64,000 nt of DNA from Amblyornis subalaris (lineage: Eukaryota > Chordata > Aves > Passeriformes > Ptilonorhynchidae): assembly GCA_018881555.1 (NCBI GenBank), contig JACAXG010000002.1, forward strand, positions 22,209,183 to 22,273,182, in the 5' to 3' direction. The position numbers were made by a program, and so were the translations under genes. The notes below the pieces were generated by a model. The model did not search any database. It saw only the letters and a program-made list of their open reading frames with translations, and was not told the origin of the DNA. Each line of letters starts with the position of its first letter. Position 1 is the stretch's first letter. This document shows, one piece after another, positions 50,114-61,300 of this stretch.

Positions 50114-53100
50114 CTTAATTTCTCTAGTCATTCTTGGGTAGACAGTGAAATTTATAAAAATTTATGGGCTGCAGCTAGCTTCAGTCAATTTATTTGGCTA
50201 AAATAATCTGAAATACAATTTGTTTATCACATGGTCATCTATAATTACATCTTTGGATTCCATCAGAAAGATTGGAATATTTTCGGTCTATCCAGGGCTC
50301 CATAGGCTGAGAAGTTGCTAAGAACTGTATATGGAGAGACCTTCATTCTTAAGGAGAAAAAGCCTCGGGCTCCAAGTCCTGCGATCTGTATCTGAAAAAG
50401 AACTAGGAAATTGCTGCTTGGAAGGAAGGCTGTTTCAAAATCTAGGCATGTTTTTAGGATAAATGTTTTCTTTTTCTTTTTGGCTCACTGGTAGGATGAG
50501 GCTTACTGTAAACAAATTGCACCAACACAGACCACCCCCACCTCCAATTTGCCTGTAATGATTTAGCATGGGATTCCATCAAGATAATAGGATGGAATTT
50601 TTGTCACCACAATTTCCTTTGCTATTTTCAAACATACTTCTTATTCAATAATAATAATTCATAAAGGAATGCCTTCTTTGCACGTAGAGTCAGTGCAGCA
50701 GATTGTCTCAGCAGTGTATAGCTAACTATTAAGTGCAGGGATATGTTTTATCTGTGTAAGAATAGTCTTTAAAAAATTCCAGTTACTAAAGTGTTGTAAA
50801 ACACACATATCTATGAGCGTGTGTGTGAAGTTGGGGTATAAGCTTATCATAAATTAAACCCATTTTCGACAATTGCTATCATTAGCAATATACAAGAATT
50901 GGGAAATTTACTAGGTAAGAGCTCATCTTAAGAAACTGCTTCAGAGACTCCCAAGACTTGCTGAATGTGATTCTGCTTTGTTTTCATCTGAAGTCAACAG
51001 TTTGTGCTGGTCCCTCAAGCTATCACTGAAAAGCAGCAGAGCCTGAGTTAGTCACAGCTTTGAGGGAGATGTACCTACACCTTGATTTTTAGTGAGCTTC
51101 CCAAAAGGCTCTTAAAATTCAAGCCCACTTGTATTTGAATACAAATTAGAACCTTAATGCCTTAAATAGAAAAACCTCAAAGCAACTAGGAAACGCAAGA
51201 AGCAAAGGATAAGAAACAGGGGCAGTTCTCCACCGCCCAGGGTGTCCTTCCAGCCAAGGTGGTGCCTGCCGGGGCTTCTCCAACTCTTGGGAAGTGCTGG
51301 CTGCATGTCCAGGTCTGGCTGTCCCTTCCCTGCCNGTCAGGGCTGTCCCTTGGATGCTGCAATGAGGTGCTGGGCTCTGCTGAGAAAAGAAACTGTGAAG
51401 CTTGATCCAGAGCTGCAGTGTGAGTGAGGAGTCGCTGGGGAGGTAGCAAGAGAGGATGATGAGAGCAAGAAGGCGCAGAGCTCCCCTCCTACCCCCAGCT
51501 CAAGGCACAGAGAATTTCTTAAGAGCATCAGTGGGAGCTTGAGGTACTCTGCAACTCGCCATGTAGGAAACCCACCCTTTGTGGCAAGATCCAATACAAA
51601 GCCATTTAAATGCAATGAAGATTTCAAAATAATGACTCAGTAGGAATTAAGTGATGAATAGGCTTGGTGGTGTGTGGGTTTCACTCTCTGATTTGTAGGT
51701 TAATATTAGTGTTGTTCATATTTTAATGCAGGATTCGGCTTTAGCTGGGATTCAGGCTTTGGTATTTCACTGTTCAGCAATGGCTTGGTGCCTATATCCT
51801 GAAAATATTTTAGGTTGGTTTGTTCTTCCTTGGCAGAAATATTAAAAAAGTCTTTTGTTTAGACCTACAAATCCACTGTATTTTCTTGAGATACCATCTA
51901 GAATGATTGCAGGGAATGTAGACTATGGGAGTAGTTGACCAATAGCACAAATGTGGCACATCAGCCAATGATGTTATTATCAGTATATGTGTTGGGAGAC
52001 TTGGTTGCTATTGGTGCTATGAACATTTAATTATAGAATATTGGGACTGCTTCTGTAAATTGTTCTAAAGCAGTTTGCAGCAGCTTTGATGCATTAACTG
52101 AAGATACTTGCTGCAATCCTTAACTTATTGAGAGAGGAAGAGAGGAGGGAAGGGTTGCATGTGCCAGCTTGTAGAATTTCTCCCCTGTGTAACAGGCATG
52201 TCAATAAGGGGGAAATAAGAAAAGATAAGTTTCCATGCAAAATTAGTGTAGAATCTTGTTCTCTAGATGCAATTGATTTCAGAGCAATGCAGGACTAATA
52301 GGAGACTTCATATGCTTCAAAGCTATTAGAAAATCTGCAGCTTTGGCTTTAGTGAGAGCTCAGTTGATTGTCCAGAACAAATCTTGTTAATTTATTCTTT
52401 CACAAGCTGCCTGTGTCAGTGTTAAGTGTGAACCACAAAATATGGAAGTAATGTCCGTGTCCTCATTAAGCAGTTATTCAANTGGGGCGTGGTGTGGGAG
52501 CTTAGGAACTCGGCTGTGGTGAAAACAGCCACATTCCATGGTGGTGATGAGAGTTAGTATTTGTGGGTTTGACGTGTGCTGTTCCTGTTTTTTCTACAGT
52601 AATATGCGTCAACACTTCTATCAGATAAGTAGAATCTTAAGATAAGATTCCACATTCACCTGTAAGCATTTAAATAAATTTGATTGGATTCTTATAGGGG
52701 CATAACTTAGCTCACTTTGAATCAATGTGAAGTTTTTAAGACCTTGTTTTATTTTTCCTCACGCTTTTATAGAAACAGTAAAATGCGCTCAAGTGAAGAA
52801 GCCTGGCAAAATCACAGTGCTGTGACAGACATCATCAACTTTGCTATGGCATAGCAGTCGTCAGTCTCTAAATGAAGTGTATCTGTTTTTTCTTTTTTTA
52901 AATACACGCTTGGAACATTTGGAGCGGTAACTTTGTATGGCAGCCATTACCATCCCGGAGAAAGCATGATCCTGCCTGCAGGCCCACTCTAACAGTGCCA
53001 TAAAGCAACCTTTACAGATGTGTTCCTCTAGTGAAATCTTGGCTCAGGAAACAGACTGCTGATCTCTCGTCTGCTGGAGCCTGTGGCATGCTGAAGGATT

Positions 53101-53926
53101 AACACACCTCATGCTAGAGATTAAAAGTAGTGGTAGCCTCTGTTCTTTACCATCTGAGGTACTCTAAAACTGATGCAATGGGGATTTATCAGTGGAAAGA
53201 TACCAAATAAAGTACAAAAGAGAGGAAGGAAAGCAATTAAATTAAACTGACATGGAGAGTGCTTTAAAACAGGATTTAGTGTCAATTAAATAGGCCTGAA
53301 TGTTTAAATCACTTGGCCACTCTCTGCATGTCACTGTTTCTCCAGCATACAGCAGCTGTGATTGTGTGGCTCCTTCTGAATGTTGCACTGTGTTGGTTTT
53401 GTGTTGTGAATAGTGATTCTNTGTTCTAGGGAGGACATGGAAATGAACTAATATTCAAAGCTAAATGCTTTAACTTCATGAAAAATAATTACAGGAGAAC
53501 CTGCAGACAGCTGTTTAGTACATTTTATTATGCCAGTGTGTATGTGCTAGGAACTTCTAGCTAGGAACACTAGCTTCAGAGTTCTTTGATATGAGAATAT
53601 CTGCCTTCAGAAGTTTGGCATTGTCATGGGTGATAAAGAAGGAGAAACTCAAGTGAGAGAAATTTCTATATGCCTGGAGGAAAAAGTAAAAAGTATGCAC
53701 TGCAGCCACCAGCTCAGACATTTAAACAGAATTTGGTGGCTCCCAGAATAAAGATGAGGCTTTGTCTTCTGGCTCCACTTCTGAAGAGATGATAAAGAAA
53801 TATTTTTTAATTTCTGTTAGTATGCCATGAAAAACGNACTTAGCAGCATGACACCTGGAAGTTTAGGAGTAATTCTGACCTACTTCTCACTGTATTCTCA
53901 CCTATTTCAAAATACCCATCTGATGC

Positions 53927-53984
53927 TAGGTTAATGATTGGACTAGATGACCTTTCCGAATCGAAATGATTCAATGATTCTATG
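53927..53984 (+). mobile_element. CR1 LINE, extreme 3' end
   Basis: Only the last 58 bases are recognisable: AGGTTAATGATTGGACTAGA, then TGACCTTTCC and AATGATTCTATG. It is one of the shortest insertions that can still be called, in the same orientation as SLC35F1. Confidence 0.8.
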
Positions 53985-56900
53985 CATTTATGAGATCAAA
54001 GTTTAGATAGAAGCTGAAGATCTTCCCCTGTTTTAATCTGGTTTGAGAAGGTGCTGTTGGTGTTAGTGATGGAAAATGGGATTTTTGAAGAATTGCTTTA
54101 TTTTGATTCAAATAGAATACAAGTAGAGAAATAGAATAGCACTCAGCTAAAGAGAAATTGGATCCTAAAAGGCAGAAACCCTCACTTTTATAAAGCTTTT
54201 TGTAGTGAGACTCTTTTTTTGGTGTTCTGTTTGAAGGCACTCAAACTACACAGCCTTTCTTCAAGATATGAATGAATTTTGCTTCTTCAGTGAATGAATG
54301 TGCTACTGAAGCCAGCATGAAAGACCAAAGGCTTAGGGAAGAAATCATCCTTTGTGCCAGTCTTTGAGTGGTGGAGCATACGAAAAGCAACACAGAAAGT
54401 GTTGCAGATAGGAGCCATGTTGCATATTTCAACAGTATTACTGATTTAGATATTACTGATTAGAGATTTTTGGGGTAGATACTAATGAGTGCCAGACATG
54501 ACAGCACTGAGTTAGTTTCTTTTTACTTTGTCTACGGGAAATAGTAGGTTTTCCACAGCCATTGAAATATTCTTTTCAGTGTTTGCTTGCTGCTTCTTCT
54601 TAAAAAGGAATGGGTATGTTATTATTCTTACCCAGGTATTAAATGCTCAGGAGTTAAGACTCTTAGATCATCATTTCCAGGAAAAAAAATTAAATACAGA
54701 TAATGTTATCAGGAATTTTTTTGTACAATTCAGACATCTTACATTAGTTATTAGGTTTATCCAAATGTATTATTCTGTGTTGATGTTGACATTGTCACCA
54801 ATTTATATTGTGCCACTACTGTGTCATTCATGTCTGTAATGGGCATATGTCTAGGTGTGGCAGGAGAGTTTAATGTGGGCATAACAGTCTTAGGGGTAGT
54901 TAAACTTTATAAAATGGATCATCTTTGCTTAAAGTCTGAGCATTTCATGGGCATTTGAATTAGTTCTGCTTAAACATCTAGCTTATGCTTCTATTTGCAC
55001 TGATGAAATAAGAATAAAAGATTTGTATCTTTCTGTGTTATACGTCATCTGTGAAACGTTTAAGTTCTGACTGGAAGAGAAGCACAACAGCTTGATTTCA
55101 GAATGAGTTTTCTTACGTAATTAAAAACACCAAATGTGTGCAAAAATCAGAGGCAAGCAGTATGCACGTACTCAATATAATTTATGTAGTCAGTGTTTTG
55201 AAAGCCGGTGACATTGACGGTTCTGCTTGCACTTGGTCCTCCACCTCCAAAAGACCAAAAGCTCCAAAAGAGCTTTTTACTCAAAAGCTATTTCAAGTTA
55301 CAGAGATTATACTGATCCAACTTTTTCTTACAGACTTGGAGGTATTCAGGTTCACAGTTTTGATTCTTGTCCATGTCTGTATTTACTGAACTCCTAGTTA
55401 CCCTTTGTCTTCGTTGACAATACAATAGTGAGTGGATTTTTGGACATATTTTGTAGTTGACAGAAGACATAGGTATTCTCCATGACTTTTTGGGAATTTG
55501 AATTACCTTCTTGTTTATAAGTTTATGAAATGTAAACTACAGAAGCTGAGGACAGGCTGTATATATGCATATAGATATATGTGTGTATATATATATGCTG
55601 TAGATGTTGACTCTATGAAAACTGCCACTTGTAGATGTGGTTGAATGACTTGGCAAAGAAAAAACTACGAAAAAATATTACCTGTTTTATAAATTGCAAA
55701 ATAGCAATGACAGAATCAAAATGTACACTAGAGAGGGCTGTAGTTATCATACGCAGCCTTGAAATTTACCTGGTGTTTTTCATGTTTTGTTGGTTGGATT
55801 TTTAATACAAGGGTCAATACTGACTGGTTAGGCCTGGTGAAGCACCTGAATATAGAGAGCTGAGGTAAAAAATATGCCTTTTGGAAGACCTCCTCAAACT
55901 TCCCACCAGTCTGAAAAAATGTAATGATTAGTGGTTCCCAAAAGCTATCAGCCTTAGGGAGCAAGAAATATGTTATTGTGAAAATCCTTTCCTGAGTGGG
56001 GAGGTATTTAGCTTTACGTAAATCTAAGTAGGATCCGAGATGCTTCTCTTCAGAGCAGATGCAGTCCCACAATGAATGTAATACAACTTTCACTCGTAGG
56101 CATAGCTGAGATACAGGGGTATACCTGCATTCCACGTAAAGCAGGCAACAGATTTGCAAATATTTAGTTTACTCATAAAATGAAACTGCAAAAATGGCAG
56201 TAGGCAAGAGGACAACCCTGCATGAAACTTAATTACAGGAGAAGGATGTAGGAAACAATATCCAGCAAACTGAAGAACTGTAAACAAGTGTGCAAGATTA
56301 ATATTTGAATTTAAATTGCAGTCACAATTCAAATTTCCTATTCCATGTCAACAGCAGAGCAGGTAACAGCAGGAACTGAGGATCAATAGTGTAGGCAGCA
56401 TCTGCATCGTGGACTTCAGTATCACCTCTGTCAAGTGTGTTTGTTTCCCATGGTTGTGTTTCACAGTAGAGTGAGTAATGTGAAAGCGAAGGTAGCAGTA
56501 GTAGAGTCTTACTTGCTACTTATCCAGCAGTCTGCCATCAAAACAGGGTTTAGCACAATCAAGTTTGTTCTCCTGCTCTGTGTGTCAGGCTGTTTGTCAG
56601 CGAGGTGTGTTAGCTGAATATAACTACCCAGCCTCCTGTGCTTTCTAGTGTCTGTTTGGTTAAATCACGCCATGACTGACACCATGACACATTAGTGGGA
56701 GGATTGTTTATGAGAAAAAGGGAAACAAATTTGACACTTGAGTTTACCAAGCCGTGGGAGCACAGATGCTCATCACTGCCAAATACACAGAGCTGAGGTC
56801 AGGGAAATCTGTCAGGGAAAGCAAAGCAGCCTTGAAGGAGCATTTTTTTTTAGCTGTCTGGCAGAGAACATGCATGTAATACTGTTATAGCTGAGCAGGG

Positions 56901-58180
56901 TGCTGCCCTCCTCCCTCTACCCCTTAGGATTGCCTAGTTCCCTTTCCTCATTCCAGGCTCAAATGAGACATTGCGGAGTGTGCTCCTCTCCCATCTTTCC
57001 CTCTCCTTCATGGGTTCCCCTAGGGACCTCAGCCCCTCTTTTCTGGGGGCTGGTGACAGCAGCAGCAGCAGTGGGCGGGGCTCAGACTAGATGTCCCCTT
57101 TGGATGTCCTTTTGCTCTCCCTGGCATTCTTTTTGCTTGCTTCTCTAGCAGGCCGACACTTTTGCATTTCAGCCTTCTGCATGGGAAGGTGGAGCTGTCG
57201 AGCAGGCCTGGTCAGCACGTGAGCACTGATGCATGGGAAACCTGGGAAAACTTTTCAGGATAATTTAAAATATACAGCTATTCCTGTGTTGTGGGTATAG
57301 GAGATCGTATGACAAAAATTTGAAAAGAAGGATTGTTTGGACAGTGTTGGGCTGTGTGGTTAGATAATAAATTCTACAAGAAGAGTAAAAGAGATGGAGA
57401 TAGTTGGAAGGGAAAAGGGCTTTCAGATACAGCACTTTCTTGAGTAAAGAGGAGAAAATTATAGTAAGAGAACATGCACAAAAGGAGAAACCATTTGAGA
57501 CCTGTGGGGAGAGAGAATGGGGTTGTAATAAGAGAATGTAGAGGATACTGGAGATGGAAAATAAGAAAAACAGATTAAAGCAAGAAGCCAAATGAGAAAA
57601 TACATTTCTAAGAACCAGAAGGAGACAGGGAGGGGAAAAGTGAAACCTCCTGTTCCCTCCAAGCAGAAGAGAAAGTAAACAGTGGGAAAGACAAAAGAAA
57701 ATATAAATATATTTACATAATAGATGGAAAGATAGTTTATATGATGAAATGTAAATTCATCTTGATGGTGAAACATGATCCTTTCTCTTCATTTTCTCTG
57801 TGGCTACTAAGTTCTGAAAGAGCTGTTTCCCACTGTGTGTGAATGATACTCCTGGGTCTTTCTGTTAAGGAAGATGCTCAAAGGAAGCAGTGCTGTATTT
57901 TGGTTGATTTAAACTATCATTTATCCTTTGTGAAATGTGAAATGCAAAATTAAATGGTAGGGATGTACCATCTGCTGTTGTTTAACATGTGAATAAAAGC
58001 TACTGTGTTGACACAATGTTTAAGCTCATGATAAGAGTAGAAATAATGGAAATGTTATGTTGGCTATACCCAGCAGATCCCCTGATTGACTGAAGCACCA
58101 TGTTTCTTCCATGTCCTAGAAACTTTGAACAAGATTCCTGGAGGAGGATGAGCATTTCCTCCTTAGTGAGGAGGCTGAGT
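53985..58180. other. Intronic sequence upstream of the exon, without a gene
   Basis: AT-rich sequence with a TA/TG microsatellite at 55559-55597. A purine-rich stretch lies at 57300-57720. A GC-richer patch at 56.9-57.2 kb has a short CAG run near 57058-57071 but is not a CpG island. Confidence 0.55.
55559..55597. repeat. (TA)n/(TG)n microsatellite
   Basis: An alternating TA/TG tract with GCATATAG interruptions. Confidence 0.85.
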
Positions 58181-58211
58181 CTTTTATGTCTGTTATTCTC
58201 TTTCCTTTCAG
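58181..58211 (+). other. SLC35F1: 3' splice acceptor of the SLC35F1 exon
   Basis: A pyrimidine-rich tract runs up to the acceptor dinucleotide AG at 58210-58211 and ends TTCTCTTTCCTTTCAG. Protein similarity starts immediately after this AG, which fixes the exon start. The branch point is not obvious; a CTGAG-type site about 40 bases upstream is one possibility. Confidence 0.9.
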
Positions 58212-58387
58212 GGATCTCTTGCTGTCTGTGGCACTTGGCCAGGTGCTCTCCCTCCTTATCTGTGGCATTGGTCTCACAAGCAAGTATTTGTCAGAAGATT
58301 TCCATGCCAACACACCTGTTTTTCAGAGCTTCCTCAATTATATCCTCCTATTCTTGGTCTACACGACAACACTAGCCGTCAGACAAG
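58212..58387 (+). CDS. SLC35F1: SLC35F1 internal coding exon (probably exon 2), encoding membrane helices 1 and 2
   Basis: This is a 176-base internal exon. It opens with one base that completes a split codon, then reads 58 whole codons, and ends with the first base of the next codon (phase 2 in, phase 1 out). The peptide starts DLLLSVALGQVLSLLICGIG and includes LTSKYLSEDFHANTPVFQSF and LNYILLFLVYTTTLAVRQ. Two hydrophobic stretches (about exon residues 2-22 and 36-56) flank a short hydrophilic loop, which fits the first two of the roughly ten helices of SLC35F proteins. I recognise the sequence as SLC35F1 from memory of the human protein. The paralogue SLC35F2 shares the GQVLSLLICG core but differs in the SEDFHANTPVFQ loop. 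SLC35F1 is a membrane protein of the drug/metabolite transporter superfamily, mainly neuronal; its substrate is not settled. The exon has no stop codon and reads open 26 bases into the upstream intron and 26 bases past the donor before a TAG. No other exon of the gene is visible in the window. Confidence 0.93.
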
Positions 58388-58393
58388 GTAAGT
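58388..58393 (+). other. SLC35F1: 5' splice donor of the SLC35F1 exon (GTAAGT)
   Basis: The exon ends CAAG and is followed by GTAAGT, a perfect match to the U1-complementary donor consensus. Similarity to SLC35F1 stops exactly here; the human protein continues with a Glu-rich loop that would come from the next exon. Confidence 0.92.
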
Positions 58394-61300
58394 GTCTCTC
58401 TGAAACTGTTTTGTAGAAAGCACCAGGGATAAAGGCTTTTGCAGAACTACAACCAATGTGATTTAGACACATATCCCACTAACATTTGTTACATATTTAC
58501 ATTACCTAGTAATACATTTCGTATGAACTGAAAAAAACCCCCAACATATCTTCATTAGCAAAGAATGAATAGTTAGATGCCAAGGATTGGGGTGCTACTG
58601 AAAGCTAAAAGAAACATCAGTACTTTTGAATTCTAATTGTTCTTACCTTGCTGGGAAATATTAGTAGTCTTTACATCTTAAGTAGACTAAGGAGAACTCA
58701 GATGCAAGCAAAGAAGAGCTTACTAGTTCTGGTTGCTGGTCATGGAAATTCAATAGTTCACCTATTAGAAAGGAATAGCCGCCAATTTTTAGCTATTGGG
58801 AAGTAGGAGATGAAGGGAGGGATTTCAGGGTGCTCTCTCTCTGGGGTGCTGTGTGGGCAGAGCAGCTCTATGGCCCTGCCACTGCTTTGCCATAGGGCCT
58901 GTGCAATAAATCTGACCTCCAAAATGAGAACTATATTATAGCATGCTTTGGTACTTTGTATGTAATGATCCTCTTTTTGGCAGTCGGTATATAATATGGG
59001 GGGTTGTGCCTTTCCTGCACATCCCTCCCTTCTTTGAGATTTCATGACTAGATGAGGTGTGGAAGGTGAATGCATTTAAGTACATTTCTCAGCCACTCTT
59101 TTTTTTGGTAATAATTGTATTTATTCACCTTCACAGAACATGTACATTAGAAGCAAAATAAAAGAGAAAAGATATCATGTGTTCTCCTGACATAAGGAGG
59201 GTAGGGCTCTGCGGAAGATAAGAACGACAAAATGTATTAGGCCGTGGTACATTTATCAGCATACTGAAAGGCTCACGTCTTCTTACAGAAACAATTATTT
59301 TTGGATCATTCTTTGATGTTACATCTTTCAATGTTTTGGAAACAACCCTGAAGCTTAAGTTCTTCACTCATAGTACAGTCTTGTGATACAATGCTATCAA
59401 GTGTTCCAAAGCAGCAAGGACTTCTTTACCATCCAAAAAATGAACTGTCAAAAATATACCTATGTACTCCAGCACAAAGCACTTAAGTGTGTTACAATAT
59501 AATTTTTATAAACATTGGTCCCCACTGACATTTTTCAGAGGCAATGAAAGCCAATCTGCAGAGGAAACGTTGGCTCTTATATAAGGAGAGATTGCTCAGG
59601 CAGTGTTTCACTGTCTTGGTATTTCAGTTTGTGTAGGGGGAAACATCACCACATACTTCGCTCTGCCAAAGGTTTAAAATATGTTATTAGTAGCATCTTT
59701 CTGGAAAACTGTGTTTAAAAATAATTATTCTGAGTTTAGGATTGCCTAGATGTTCACAAGTTCTGTTCCAGAAATGTCCTTCTCTGGACTGATTTAGATA
59801 CTGTGGAAGGCAAGTCCTTATGACTCTTAAATTGATTTTACTTTTTTGAAAATGCTGTCTTCTGAGAGGATATGCCCATATTCATTCTGCATACTGCTGT
59901 TAATTACAGGGACTAATTTAGAATAGTGTTTGGTGCCTGGTGTATATTGACATCTAAAAATGCTGTCAAGCACTCTGCTTTACACATTTATAAATATGTA
60001 TTTAAAAGGTACTTCGTAAATAATTTTCTGACCCTGTTTAAAAATATAGTGGACTAAAGAGAGTTTGTCAGGGTTATCTGGTGTGCCAGTAAGATAGATT
60101 TGGGAACTAAATGGGAAAGTGCTAGGGATATGTGGAAAATATTTTCTGGATAAGTGAGGAGGGTTGGGGAAGGTGTTTGAACAGGTCTGTGGTTGAATAC
60201 AGACCATGAGAACAACTAGAACACACATAAAGCATACCAGTGAAATTGTCTGGAAAAGGAGCTTTCAAAAAAAACCGGAAAAGATGGTTTGGTCCAAAAA
60301 AATCCAAAACAAAATTGGCTACAGAAGCCATGACAGCAGTGATCCAGGCATTCAGCATAACATTCCTGCTGGATGGTATAGCACTACACAGCCTATTTAT
60401 TTACTCAGCATTTAATGTTGCCAAGTGATTGAGCCTGACATTGTCTTTTTGCTTGTGTATTTATTCAAATCCATTATCTGTGTTTGTTCCATTAAGGCAG
60501 TTTTTTCTAGCAGCTCTAATCATTTGGCTTCATTAACAGATGGAAATCACATAATAATGATATTAATTTTATATGAGATGATTCTGTTCTGAGTGCTGAC
60601 ATCACCAGAAAGCTTTTTTTTTCAAGTACAGTTCATCTATTCTCTGTGCAAGATTGAAAATTTTTTAAATCATCCTCTTTTTCCTTCAGAGATCAAGCCA
60701 TCATAAGTTGGTTTGTAGTGAAAAATAACTGCATCCGTTTGTCTTTTTCTTTCCTTGCTTTCTTAATTTCTGGGATTTTTGCAGAAATGTACTATTTAAG
60801 GAGGTGTCACTTGGCATAGCCAAAAAATCCCTGAATTCACTGTAGGACTGAAAGCTATAATTTCCTGAGACATAAAGAGTTGCTCTTTCTTTAGAGGCTT
60901 CTTCCAAATTTTGGTTTACTCTGGATGCTCTTTGACTTAGCTGTCCCTCACTGTTCATGCACCTCATGTATATTCCCTGAGCGATAATGAAAAGGTAGAA
61001 TTTGCACTAGTCTCTGAAAAACATCATTAGTAGATGATTAAAGCTCCAGATTCCTGAGCTTTTCTGGCTAAAGCCTTCTGCAGTGAATGCTCAGCTTCCA
61101 GCAGCTGAAGTTAGCCCATGGGAACCAGCAGCTTCCACTACATTTTTGTATTCAGAGTTGAGATTGTTTTCCAAAATAATCATATCACAGCGCTCTAATG
61201 GATGCAAAGATCAGGACTATCACCTTGCAATGAACCCGTATATCATCAGATGGTGCAGGAGAGGCACAGTCCTGCAGGTGTCAGAGTCTCTGAGTACCTT

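Larger units (their letters stand above)
46151..53926. other. Intronic sequence without a gene
   Basis: A long stretch of AT-rich unique sequence with a poly(A) run (48086-48097), a TATATATTT tandem tract (50091-50113) and no recognised transposon. The longest open frame (136 codons at 48923-49333) has no domain, start context or splice support. Confidence 0.55.
1..58211 (+). other. SLC35F1: SLC35F1 intron upstream of the exon (probably intron 1, 5' end outside the window)
   Basis: I find no other coding exon, GC-rich first exon or CpG island between the window start and the 58.2 kb exon. The simplest reading is one continuous intron of at least 58 kb. Human SLC35F1 is likewise a gene of hundreds of kilobases with few exons. 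If exon 1 lies further upstream, this is intron 1. I cannot exclude that the first part lies before the gene. The interval holds CR1 copies, one solo LTR, one LTR remnant, microsatellites and otherwise unique sequence, listed separately. Confidence 0.65.

Noticed and set aside
55728..56159. 143-codon open frame on the minus strand
   Set aside because: No similarity I recognise, and overlapped by another chance frame on the same strand.
56900..57200. Possible CpG island or promoter
   Set aside because: GC is raised but CpG is scarce and no initiator or first-exon structure is seen.
58100..58375. 91-codon plus-strand frame overlapping the SLC35F1 exon
   Set aside because: It is a shifted frame of the true exon; the SLC35F1 frame is the one bounded by correct splice sites and matching the family.
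58212..58387. Assigning the exon to the paralogue SLC35F2
   Set aside because: The helix-1 core is shared, but the loop SEDFHANTPVFQS and the helix-2 end TTTLAVRQ fit SLC35F1 better, as I remember the two proteins.
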